NCBI RefSeq assembly: GCF_004804335.1
Contig: NZ_SRXY01000001.1
Coordinates: 992,001 to 1,056,000 of the forward strand
Origin: Pacificoceanicola onchidii
GTDB taxonomy: Bacteria; Pseudomonadota; Alphaproteobacteria; Rhodobacterales; Rhodobacteraceae
DNA: 64,000 nucleotides
Direction: 5' to 3'
Under the pieces are notes generated by a model. That model saw only the letters and a program-made list of their open reading frames with translations, did not search any database and was not told the origin of the DNA. A program made the position numbers and the translations under genes. This document shows positions 16,873-24,379 of this stretch, piece after piece; the first letter of the stretch is position 1, and each line of letters opens with the position of its first letter.

Positions 16873-18066
16873 ATGGCCAAACCCCTGACCGGCATCCGCG
16901 TTCTGGACCTGACCAACGTGCTGGCAGGGCCGTTTTGCTGCCACCAGCTGGCCCATATGGGAGCCGAGGTCATCAAGGTCGAAGCCACGGGGCGCGGTGA
17001 TCTGGCCCGGCAGTTGGGCGCGGACCCGGAGTTGAACAAGACCGGAATGGGCGTGTCTTTCCTTGCGCAGAATGCCGGGAAAAAGTCTGTCACAGTGAAC
17101 CTCAAACATCCCGAAGGCAAAGCGCTGTTTCTGCGGCTGTTGAAGACAGCCGATGTGCTGGTCGAGAACTTCCGGCCCGGTGTCATGAAGCGGCTGGGGC
17201 TGGACTATGAGACGCTGAAGACAGGTCATCCAGCGCTGATCTACTGCGCCATTTCCGGTTTTGGGCAAGAAGGCCCTTGGGTGCACCGGCCCGCCTATGA
17301 TCAGATCATCCAGGGTGCATCCGGCGTGATGTCGGTTACCGGGGATGAGGCCAGCGCGCCTTTGCGGGTCGGCTATCCTGTGGCGGATACGGTGGGCGGG
17401 ATGACCGCCGCCTTTGCGGTTGCCGCCGCATTGAATGCCTCTCCGCGCGGCGCGTTTCTCGACGTCTCCATGCTCGAATCCGTTTTGGCCACCATGGGCT
17501 GGGCTGTGTCCAACCACCTGATTGCCGGGGTCGAGCCGAGCGCGAACGGTAACGAAAATCCAACATCCGCGCCCTCCGGGACCTTTGCCTGTAAAGGCGG
17601 CGTGCTGAACATTGCCGCCAACAAGGATGAGCAGTGGGTGTTGCTGACGGACCATCTCGGGCTTGCTGCGCTTCGGGCGCGCCCGGACTACGCCACGCGC
17701 GAAGATCGCAAGGCCAATCGCCACGCTCTGCGCGCGGAGCTGGAAGTTGTTCTGAAAACCCGCGACGCCCGCGATTGGGCCAAGGAGTTGAACCGGATCG
17801 GCGTGCCCGCCGGGGCGGTTTTGACCGTGCCGGAAGTGCTGGAGACGCCGCAGGTCGCCGACCGTGGATTCCTGCACCGCTACGAAGACGTGCCGGGCGT
17901 GGGACGGGATATTGACGTGGTCACAACCGGATTCAAACTGGACGGAGACGCGCCCACTGTGGACACGCCCCCGCCGGAACTTGGGCAACACAACAGCGAA
18001 ATCTGGGAGAGCCTCGGGTTGTCAGAGGCCGAAATCAACGGCCTGAAGGAAAGCGGTGCGATATGA
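16873..18066 (+). CDS. CaiB/BaiF family CoA-transferase
   Basis: This is a 397-aa class III CoA-transferase, which moves CoA between carboxylic acids through a glutamyl or aspartyl anhydride. The N-terminus GIRVLDLTNVLAGPFCCHQL and the segment AYDQIIQGASG with the catalytic aspartate D143 are diagnostic. FRPGVMKRLGLDYETL and the C-terminal VGYPVADTVGGM region also fit. It starts 15 bases after the epimerase and ends with a 4-base overlap into the citryl-CoA lyase-like gene, so the two proteins probably act in sequence: activation of an acid, then cleavage of the CoA thioester. Confidence 0.92.
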   Translation: MAKPLTGIRVLDLTNVLAGPFCCHQLAHMGAEVIKVEATGRGDLARQLGADPELNKTGMGVSFLAQNAGKKSVTVNLKHPEGKALFLRLLKTADVLVENFRPGVMKRLGLDYETLKTGHPALIYCAISGFGQEGPWVHRPAYDQIIQGASGVMSVTGDEASAPLRVGYPVADTVGGMTAAFAVAAALNASPRGAFLDVSMLESVLATMGWAVSNHLIAGVEPSANGNENPTSAPSGTFACKGGVLNIAANKDEQWVLLTDHLGLAALRARPDYATREDRKANRHALRAELEVVLKTRDARDWAKELNRIGVPAGAVLTVPEVLETPQVADRGFLHRYEDVPGVGRDIDVVTTGFKLDGDAPTVDTPPPELGQHNSEIWESLGLSEAEINGLKESGAI

Positions 18067-18869
18067 CAAGTGACGTGTCTGACTGGTGGCAAACCGAAAT
18101 CATCGACATGGCGCCGGGCAAGATCCGTATGCGCGGACACCCGATCGAAGAGTTGATCGGAAACGTCAGTTTTCCGCAAATGGTCTGGCTGATGACGCGC
18201 GGCGCTCTGCCGTCGGAAGCAGAAGCACGCCTGTTCGAATGCGCCCTTGTTGCGGCGGTGGACCATGGCCCGCAAGCGCCTTCGATTGCGGCGGCGCGCA
18301 TGGCCGTGACTTGCGGTCTGAGCCTGAACGGGGCGATGGCCAATGCGGTGAACATGCTGGACGACGTACATGGCGGAGCGGGGGAACAGGCGGTCCATCT
18401 TTATTCCCAAATTGATGAGGCTGCCACGGGTGGCGCCACATTGAATACGGCAACGGCCAAGGCCGTTGACCGCTGGCAAGCCGAGCAAAGCCCGTTCGTC
18501 CCCGGCTTTGGCCACCGCTTTCACAAGCCCGAAGACCCGCGCGCCCCGCGGCTAATGAACCTTGTCGATGAGGCCGCCGCCGCCGGGATCGTATCCGGAC
18601 GGTTTGCGCGGATCGGGCGGGCTTTGCAGGCCGAGTTGAACGCCCGAAAAGGCAAACCCGTGCCGATGAACATCGACGGCGCCACGGCGGTGATCTACGC
18701 TGAACTGGGGTTTGCCGGGCCGTTGGCGCGGGGGCTTTTCTGCCTGTCCCGCTCGGTTGGGGCCATGGCGCATGGTTGGGAACAGATGCAGCAGGGCGGG
18801 CGGAATAAAGGTCCGACCCCGCCTGCGTACAGATGGACCTACACCGGCGAGAACCCAATCGAGGATTAA
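18063..18869 (+). CDS. Citryl-CoA lyase-like protein (citrate synthase fold)
   Basis: This 268-aa protein is a short citrate-synthase-family member of the citryl-CoA lyase type. All three catalytic positions are kept: H103 in DVHGGAGEQ, H151 in VPGFGHRFHKPEDPR, and D205 in MNIDGATAV. It lacks the N-terminal domain of full citrate synthase, as do citryl-CoA lyases, which split citryl-CoA or related hydroxyacyl-CoA thioesters into acyl-CoA and a 2-oxoacid. Its start overlaps the CoA-transferase stop, suggesting that the transferase supplies its thioester substrate. Without a search, a synthase direction on an unusual oxoacid cannot be ruled out. Confidence 0.82.
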   Translation: MTSDVSDWWQTEIIDMAPGKIRMRGHPIEELIGNVSFPQMVWLMTRGALPSEAEARLFECALVAAVDHGPQAPSIAAARMAVTCGLSLNGAMANAVNMLDDVHGGAGEQAVHLYSQIDEAATGGATLNTATAKAVDRWQAEQSPFVPGFGHRFHKPEDPRAPRLMNLVDEAAAAGIVSGRFARIGRALQAELNARKGKPVPMNIDGATAVIYAELGFAGPLARGLFCLSRSVGAMAHGWEQMQQGGRNKGPTPPAYRWTYTGENPIED

Positions 18870-18879
18870 GAGGCCCGGC

Positions 18880-19761
18880 ATGACGGATCGCAAACTTTAT
18901 CTTGGCCCGCTGACGGACAATCGGCGCTGGGACAGGGTAAACATTCGACCCGACGACGTGATCGTGGCCACACCGCCAAAATCCGGGACAACCTGGATGC
19001 AGACCATCGTGGCGTTGCTCTTGTCCGGCGATCCGGAAGTGGAACCGGACGTGTCATTCAAGACGCCCTGGGTCGACATTCGTCTGCGGGACATGGCCGA
19101 GGTTGCCGAACGTCTTGAGGCCATGACGGCCCGCCGTTGCCTCAAGAGCCACACGCCCCTCGACGGGCTGCCTTTGGACAGTGCAGCGCAGTACATTTGT
19201 GTGTTCCGCCATCCGCTTGACGTGCATTTCTCGTTCCGCAAACACGCTCTGAACATACCGATGCCGTTCTTTGGCCTGTGGTATCCAGAGGACGATCCGG
19301 ACGGGGTGGCGTTCCGGCGGTTTCTGGACGGCGGGGCGGAAGGGTTTGATACCGATCTGGCCCCGCTCGCCCATATTCTACGGCATTATCAGGCTGCGCT
19401 GGCTCGGGCGAAAAAAGACAATGTAACCGTGTTCCACTATGCAGACATGCTGCGCGATTTGCCGGGGACGTTCGCCAAGGTCGCCGGGTTACTGAAGGTT
19501 GAACACCCGCCGCATGTCATGGATCAACTGATTGCGGTGGCCGGGTTCGCGCACATGAAAGCCAACGCCGCGCGCTATGCCCCCGGAGGCGGCAAAGGCT
19601 TCATGAAGTCTGACAGTGACTTCTTCCGCAGCGGGCGGTGCGGAACCTGGGAAGGAAACCTTTCGGACAAAGAGCTTGAGGCCTATGAGGCGATCATATC
19701 CGATGCGCTTTCGACAGATGAGCGCGCGTGGCTGGAGTTTGGCGACGTCAGGAAACCTTGA
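18880..19761 (+). CDS. PAPS-dependent sulfotransferase (Sulfotransfer_1 family)
   Basis: This is a 293-aa cytosolic-type sulfotransferase that transfers sulfate from PAPS to a hydroxyl or amine. The 5'-phosphosulfate loop PPKSGTTW is at residues 32-39, the 3'-phosphate motif is in CVFRHPLDVHFSF, and the C-terminal GxxGxW-like loop is SGRCGTWEGNLS. K(S/T)H in CLKSHTPLDGLP supplies the expected histidine. The ATG at 18880 lies ten bases after the lyase stop. Its role beside an epimerase, CoA-transferase and lyase is unclear; it may cap or modify the same metabolite. Confidence 0.9.
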   Translation: MTDRKLYLGPLTDNRRWDRVNIRPDDVIVATPPKSGTTWMQTIVALLLSGDPEVEPDVSFKTPWVDIRLRDMAEVAERLEAMTARRCLKSHTPLDGLPLDSAAQYICVFRHPLDVHFSFRKHALNIPMPFFGLWYPEDDPDGVAFRRFLDGGAEGFDTDLAPLAHILRHYQAALARAKKDNVTVFHYADMLRDLPGTFAKVAGLLKVEHPPHVMDQLIAVAGFAHMKANAARYAPGGGKGFMKSDSDFFRSGRCGTWEGNLSDKELEAYEAIISDALSTDERAWLEFGDVRKP

Positions 19762-20191
19762 CCAAGGCCAGCAGCGCCGCGCGCAACTCTTCTTTGGCAT
19801 CCTCGCCGATCGTTCCCGAAATCTCTGCTTCGATCTGCCTGATCTGATCGGCAGCGATGGCGCGCCACCGCTGCCCTTTCTCGGTTATTGAAACCAGCTT
19901 GTCACGGCGACTGTCCGGATCCGGCTGCACCGTGATCATGTCCTGCTTGACCAATCGGTCGACCGCCTGTTGCGCCGCCTGACGGGAAAACCCCATCTCG
20001 CGGTGAATGATCGACAGTTTGACGGTCCGTCCACGCAGCTGTGCAAAGACACGCATATCAGCGGGTCGTACGGCAGCGAACTCCGTCTCGGCGCGGGCTT
20101 CGTCCATCTGCGCGTTCCAGCGGGCGATGAGTGTCATCATCATGCCCTTGATGTTTTGCCCAAGAAAGCTGTCGTCTCTTTTATCAATCAT
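19748..20191 (-). CDS. MarR family transcriptional regulator
   Basis: This is a 147-aa dimeric winged-helix repressor. The DNA-binding part is MGFSRQAAQQAVDRLVKQDMI, with the wing QPDPDSRRDKLVSITEKG. The start at 20191 (MIDKRDDSF) is preferred over longer in-frame versions because it sits at the divergent promoter with an operator-like repeat across it. It is divergent from the multicopper oxidase gene and its 3' end overlaps the sulfotransferase by 14 bases. It very likely controls itself and the oxidase. Confidence 0.88.
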   Translation of the reverse strand: MIDKRDDSFLGQNIKGMMMTLIARWNAQMDEARAETEFAAVRPADMRVFAQLRGRTVKLSIIHREMGFSRQAAQQAVDRLVKQDMITVQPDPDSRRDKLVSITEKGQRWRAIAADQIRQIEAEISGTIGEDAKEELRAALLALVKVS

Positions 20192-20199
20192 AGTTGACA
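20182..20199. promoter_or_regulatory. MarR operator copy 2 (over the marR start codon)
   Basis: TATCAAT-CATA-GTTGACA has the same 7-4-7 layout as the perfect copy at 20220-20237 and differs at two arm bases. It overlaps the regulator's start codon, consistent with self-repression. Confidence 0.6.
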
Positions 20200-20219
20200 A
20201 ACTGCCCATCGATATCATT

Positions 20220-20237
20220 TATCAACAAAGGTTGATA
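20220..20237. promoter_or_regulatory. MarR operator copy 1 (perfect palindrome)
   Basis: TATCAAC-AAAG-GTTGATA is a perfect 7-bp inverted repeat ending 16 bases before the multicopper oxidase start. Size and place fit a MarR-family binding site. Confidence 0.7.
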
Positions 20238-20253
20238 TTCATCGGAGGGTTTA

Positions 20254-21720
20254 ATGAACCGCAGAGGTTTTCTCAAGGCAAGCGGCGCTGGCATCTTGAT
20301 GGCAGGCGGCGGACTTGCCTGGGCGCAAGGCACGCCCCGCCCGCTGCCCCTGATCCCGATGACCGACGTGACAGGTGGTATAGACGCCCGCATCCCCCTG
20401 ACGCTCGGCCCCGGCACCCATGATTTCGGCACCGGAGCCGCGAGCCGGACACTGGGCATCAATCAAGGGTATCTCGGACCGGTGATACGGGCCAAACAGG
20501 GCCAGACCCTGCCCTTCGACGTCAGCAATGGCATTGGCGATGTGACCACCTTGCATTGGCACGGCCTGCATATTCCCGGCGACGTAGATGGCGGGCCGCA
20601 TCAGGAAATCGCGGACGGCGGTACGTGGTCCCCTGATGTGCCCATTGTTCAGCACGCCTCCATGAACTGGTTCCACCCACACATGCACGGCAAAACGGCG
20701 CAGCAGACTTATCACGGGCTGGCCGGTGTCCTGCTCATCGAAGACGAGGCCAGCCTGTCGGCGGATCTGCCAAAAACCTATGGCGTCGATGACTTCACTT
20801 TGGTGCTGCAGGACAAGATGTTCGATGAAAGTGGCCAGATGACCTATACGCTCTCAGCCGAAGTCTTCGAAGACGGATTTGAAGGGGACACGCTTGTTGT
20901 CAACGGCGCGCTTGCACCCGTCGCCCAAACCGTCCCAACAGGTTTGGTGCGCCTGCGCATCCTGAACGCCTGCAATGCGCGTTTTCTGGACCTGTCCATG
21001 GAAACCAGGCCGATCACGGTGATTGCTTCGGATGGCGGGTTCCTATCATCGCCTGTCGAGGCGGCCAGTATCCTGATGTCGCCCGGCGAACGCTATGAAA
21101 TCCTGGTTGATATGAGTGCCTTTGAAACCAACGCGCTCACGGTCGATTTCAGTGGCGGCGGCGGGTTCTTGGCCAGTCTCTTTGGCGGCAACCAAGCCCA
21201 AACGGCCCTCACGCTGACCCGAGCCGCGGAAAAAGGGTTCACCGGCTCCATGCCGAAATCGCTGGCCACCCTCGCCCCGCCGAAGCGGTCAGATGCAACA
21301 GTGACACGTTCGTTTGCGTTGCAGATGGACGTGGGCGCGGACCTCTCTGCGCTCGCCTTGGCCTGGGAGAATGTCTGCGGCACCGCCGGGGCGATGGCGA
21401 TCAACGGCCTGCCGATGAAAATGGACCGGATCGATGAAACCGTGCGGAAAGGCGACACGGAGATCTGGCGGATTTCCGTGGATGATCAGCTTCACCCCTT
21501 CCACATCCACGGCTGCTCCTTCCGTATCCTGAGCCAAAGCGGCGCGGAGCCGCCCGCCTACGCGCAGGGCTGGAAAGATATGGTGCATGTCGAAGAAGGC
21601 TGGTCAGAAGTGCTTGTCCGGTTTGACTACGACGCCCCGACAGAGGCGCCCTACATGTACCACTGCCACATTCTGGAACACGAAGATTGCGGCATGATGG
21701 GGCAATTCACCGTGACTTAG
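20254..21720 (+). CDS. Multicopper oxidase (CueO/SufI-like, Tat-exported)
   Basis: This is a 488-aa periplasmic blue-copper oxidase. The N-terminus MNRRGFLKASGAGILMAGGG is a Tat signal (RRGFLK). The copper ligands are all present: HWHG (101-104), HPHMHG (141-146), HPFHIHG (414-420) and HCHILEHEDCGMM (470-482), giving T1, T2 and T3 sites. The last motif is close to CueO, so Cu(I) oxidation for copper tolerance, or laccase-type oxidation of phenolics or metals, is likely. The adjoining MarR regulator, with twin operators, suggests induction by an aromatic or redox signal rather than by a CueR-type metal sensor. Confidence 0.93.
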   Translation: MNRRGFLKASGAGILMAGGGLAWAQGTPRPLPLIPMTDVTGGIDARIPLTLGPGTHDFGTGAASRTLGINQGYLGPVIRAKQGQTLPFDVSNGIGDVTTLHWHGLHIPGDVDGGPHQEIADGGTWSPDVPIVQHASMNWFHPHMHGKTAQQTYHGLAGVLLIEDEASLSADLPKTYGVDDFTLVLQDKMFDESGQMTYTLSAEVFEDGFEGDTLVVNGALAPVAQTVPTGLVRLRILNACNARFLDLSMETRPITVIASDGGFLSSPVEAASILMSPGERYEILVDMSAFETNALTVDFSGGGGFLASLFGGNQAQTALTLTRAAEKGFTGSMPKSLATLAPPKRSDATVTRSFALQMDVGADLSALALAWENVCGTAGAMAINGLPMKMDRIDETVRKGDTEIWRISVDDQLHPFHIHGCSFRILSQSGAEPPAYAQGWKDMVHVEEGWSEVLVRFDYDAPTEAPYMYHCHILEHEDCGMMGQFTVT

Positions 21721-21727
21721 AGCAAAG

Positions 21728-21748
21728 GCCCCGGCCCAAGGCCGGGGC
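21728..21748. terminator. Shared hairpin between multicopper oxidase and alcohol dehydrogenase
   Basis: A perfect 9-bp GC-rich stem GCCCCGGCC-caa-GGCCGGGGC lies between two convergent stop codons. It can end transcription from both sides; T-tracts are short. Confidence 0.7.
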
Positions 21749-21758
21749 AGGGTTTCGC

Positions 21759-22904
21759 TCAGATGACGGCCTCAAAGAGCGCTTTGACGTTGGCTTCGGT
21801 CAGTTCCACCGGATTGCCGCCACAGGACGGATCGGCCAGAGCCATCGGCACCAGTTCGTCAATCCGGTCCGCAGATGCGCCCATATCCGCAAGTCTTTTC
21901 GGAATGGCAAAACTGTCATTGAAGTCCTGCACAAACGCGCGGAAGCCGTCAAAGCCGCCCTCGACGCCAATGTAGGACGCGGCGCGATCAAACCGATCGG
22001 CAATCAGCGGCGCGTTCAGGTCCAGAACCGCGGGCATGCAAACCGCATTGGTTGTTCCATGGTGCGTGCCGAACACCGCGCCAATCGGGTGAGACAACGC
22101 ATGGATCGCGCCAAGCCCTTTTTGGAACGCCGTCGCGCCCATGGCCGCCGCACTCATCATCTGCGCGCGCGCCTCCAGATCCGTACCATCCGCGTAAGCG
22201 CGCGGAAGATGCTCCACCACCAGCCGCATGCCTTCCAAGGCAATGCCCTGACTCATCGGGTGATAATGCGGGCTGCTGAACGCCTCGACACAATGCGCAA
22301 AAGCATCCAGACCCGTCCCGGCCGTGATGAACTTCGGCATGCCCACGGTCAGTTCCGGATCGCAGATCACTACGGAAGGCAACACCTTCGGGTGGAAGAT
22401 GATCTTCTTCACATGGCTGACCGAGTCGGTGATCACCGAAGCGCGGCCCACTTCCGAGCCGGTCCCAGCCGTCGTCGGCACCGCCACGATCGGCGCAATC
22501 GCGTCGGCATCGGCGCGGGTCCACCAATCACCAATGTCTTCGAAGTCCCAAATCGGGCGCGTCTGTCCGGCCATGAAGGCAACCATTTTGCCCAAATCGA
22601 GCCCGGAGCCGCCGCCAAACGCAATGACCCCGTCATGACCGCCGTCCCGATACGCCGCAACACCCGCTTCAAGGTTTTTTTCATTCGGGTTCGGATCGAC
22701 TTCCGAAAACAGCGCGCGCCCCAGCCCGGCAGCTTCGAGAATATCCAGCGTCTGATGGGTGATCGGCAAATCCGCCAATCCCTTGTCCGTGACAAGCAAA
22801 GGACGCGTCATGCCCGCCTGCGCACAGGCCTCCGGCAGTTCAGCGATCCGCCCTGCCCCGAATTTCACCGCAGTGGGGTACGACCAGTTTCCAGTCAGGC
22901 TCAT
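21759..22904 (-). CDS. Iron-containing alcohol dehydrogenase
   Basis: This is a 381-aa group III (Fe-dependent) alcohol dehydrogenase. The NAD-binding part has GGHDGVIAFGGGSGLDLGK and PTTAGTGSEV. Metal ligands are expected in the segments TGLDAFAHCVEAF (Asp, His) and LGAIHALSHPIGAVFGTHHG (His residues). The ATG at 22904 overlaps the ALDH stop by four bases, so it is the last gene of a long operon. With the upstream ALDH it can turn a primary alcohol into an acid; operon context suggests the alcohol is carried on a gamma-glutamyl-protected amine. Confidence 0.92.
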   Translation of the reverse strand: MSLTGNWSYPTAVKFGAGRIAELPEACAQAGMTRPLLVTDKGLADLPITHQTLDILEAAGLGRALFSEVDPNPNEKNLEAGVAAYRDGGHDGVIAFGGGSGLDLGKMVAFMAGQTRPIWDFEDIGDWWTRADADAIAPIVAVPTTAGTGSEVGRASVITDSVSHVKKIIFHPKVLPSVVICDPELTVGMPKFITAGTGLDAFAHCVEAFSSPHYHPMSQGIALEGMRLVVEHLPRAYADGTDLEARAQMMSAAAMGATAFQKGLGAIHALSHPIGAVFGTHHGTTNAVCMPAVLDLNAPLIADRFDRAASYIGVEGGFDGFRAFVQDFNDSFAIPKRLADMGASADRIDELVPMALADPSCGGNPVELTEANVKALFEAVI

Positions 22905-24283
22905 GACGTTACTTTCTTGAGATGGTAGGATTTCGGACGTGTGAGGTTGTGATAGCCAATCACCGAAAGGCCGCCTCCGCGCCCAGTGTTCTTGCAGCCG
23001 GTCCAGCACAGGCCGGGATCAAGATAATCCGCCCGGTTGAGAAACACCGTGCCGGTCTCAATCTGATCACCCACGCGCTGTGCCCGCTCGACATCTTTTG
23101 TCCAGAGGCTCGCGGTCAGGCCAAATTCGCTGTCGTTCATCAGCGCGATCGCCTCAGCGTCGTCTTTCACCGGCATGATGCCAACCACGGGGCCAAAGCT
23201 CTCATCGCGCATCACCCGCATGGCGTGGGTGACCCCGGTCAACACCTGCGGCGTCAGATAGGCCCCGCCATCATCCTCTGCAAAGGGCGCGACATGAGCG
23301 GTGGCGCCGGCCGCTACAGCCTCGGTGATCTGGGCGCGCACCTCATTGGCGAAGCGGACATTTGCCATGGGACCAATGGTCGTCTCACTGTCCAGAGGAT
23401 TGCCCAGCTTGTAACCGCGCACCACCGCAAGCGCCTTCTCGAGAAACGTCTCATATAGGCTCTCATGCACATAAATCCGTTCGATCCCGCAGCAGCACTG
23501 CCCGGAATTGAACATCGCCCCGTCGATCAGCGTATCCACTGCCGCATCGACGTCGGCGTCGTCCATGACATAACCTGGGTCCTTGCCGCCTAGCTCTGTG
23601 GCAACACCGGTGAAGGTCCCCGCCGCTGCACGCTCCATCGCTTGCCCGCCACCGACAGACCCGGTGAAGTTGACGAAATCAAAAGCCTTCTCGGAAATCA
23701 GTGCCGATGTGGTGTCATGATCGAGAAAGACATTGTCGAAAACATCCGCCGGAACACCCGCCTCATGGAAGGCCCGTGCCATCCGCTCGCCGACGAGCAA
23801 GGTCTGCGTTGCGTGTTTGAGCAGCACGACGTTCCCCGCAATCAACGCAGGGGCAACCGTGTTGATTGCCGTCATGTAAGGGTAATTCCACGGCGCCACG
23901 ACAAAAACCACCCCATGCGGCACGCGCTTGATATAACGCAGGAAGGTCTGGTCCTCACCCACCGCAATGTCCGCCAGGCTCTCTTCGGCAATTGCAGCCG
24001 TATGGCTGGCGCGCTCGTTAAAGCCGCCAAATTCACCGCCAAAACGCACCGGACGACCCATCATCTTCGCCAGTTCAGGCACAATCTCATCATTCATCGC
24101 GCCCACGGCGGCGACGCCCGCCATGACGAGATCAACCCGCTCCTGCAACGGACGCGCCGCCCAGGTCGCCTGCGCCACGCGCATCGCGGCGATCTTCTCG
24201 CGCGCGGCGGCCAGATCCGCCACCTCTCGCGCCGCAAACACCGATCCGTCTATCGGCGAGATGCACTCCAATGTCCGGCCCAT
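22901..24283 (-). CDS. Aldehyde dehydrogenase (NAD(P)-dependent)
   Basis: This is a 460-aa ALDH superfamily enzyme. The catalytic glutamate lies in TELGGKDPGYV and the catalytic cysteine in FNSGQCCCGIERIYV. NAD-binding APWNYPYMTAINTVAPALIAGN and the C-terminal NDSEFGLTASLWTKD also match. The ATG at 24283 follows GGAGGT by six bases; a TTG two codons upstream is less likely. It is coupled to the Fe-ADH by a 4-base overlap and lies after a glutamine-synthetase-like ligase, as in gamma-glutamylated amine pathways (compare PuuC). Confidence 0.93.
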   Translation of the reverse strand: MGRTLECISPIDGSVFAAREVADLAAAREKIAAMRVAQATWAARPLQERVDLVMAGVAAVGAMNDEIVPELAKMMGRPVRFGGEFGGFNERASHTAAIAEESLADIAVGEDQTFLRYIKRVPHGVVFVVAPWNYPYMTAINTVAPALIAGNVVLLKHATQTLLVGERMARAFHEAGVPADVFDNVFLDHDTTSALISEKAFDFVNFTGSVGGGQAMERAAAGTFTGVATELGGKDPGYVMDDADVDAAVDTLIDGAMFNSGQCCCGIERIYVHESLYETFLEKALAVVRGYKLGNPLDSETTIGPMANVRFANEVRAQITEAVAAGATAHVAPFAEDDGGAYLTPQVLTGVTHAMRVMRDESFGPVVGIMPVKDDAEAIALMNDSEFGLTASLWTKDVERAQRVGDQIETGTVFLNRADYLDPGLCWTGCKNTGRGGGLSVIGYHNLTRPKSYHLKKVTS

Positions 24284-24316
24284 TGCCAAACCTCCACATT
24301 TCAGGAGCCGCGCCCC

Positions 24317-24369
24317 TGCTTCTTTTCTGCAAAAATATCCCGGAGTGCCCGAGAGGCAGCGCCTCTCGG
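24317..24369. repeat. Palindrome plus CGGGATATTT element
   Basis: CCGAGAGGC-agc-GCCTCTCGG (24349-24369) is a perfect 9-bp hairpin. On the minus strand it is followed by the CCGGGATATTTTTGC...AGAAAAGAAGCA motif (24346-24317), a second copy of the element at the dnaE2 3' end. It sits inside the operon, between the ligase and ALDH genes, where it could act as a partial terminator or RNA-stability element. Confidence 0.6.
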
Positions 24370-24379
24370 TCCCCGGTGT

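Noticed and set aside
15541-17991. An 816-codon open frame on the minus strand
   Set aside because: It lies opposite the AGE epimerase and CoA-transferase genes, has low-complexity arginine/glycine/histidine-rich content and no motifs; it is a high-GC shadow.
24349-24369. Attachment site for a mobile element
   Set aside because: The palindrome has no matching direct repeat nearby and no integrase; it fits a terminator/REP element better.
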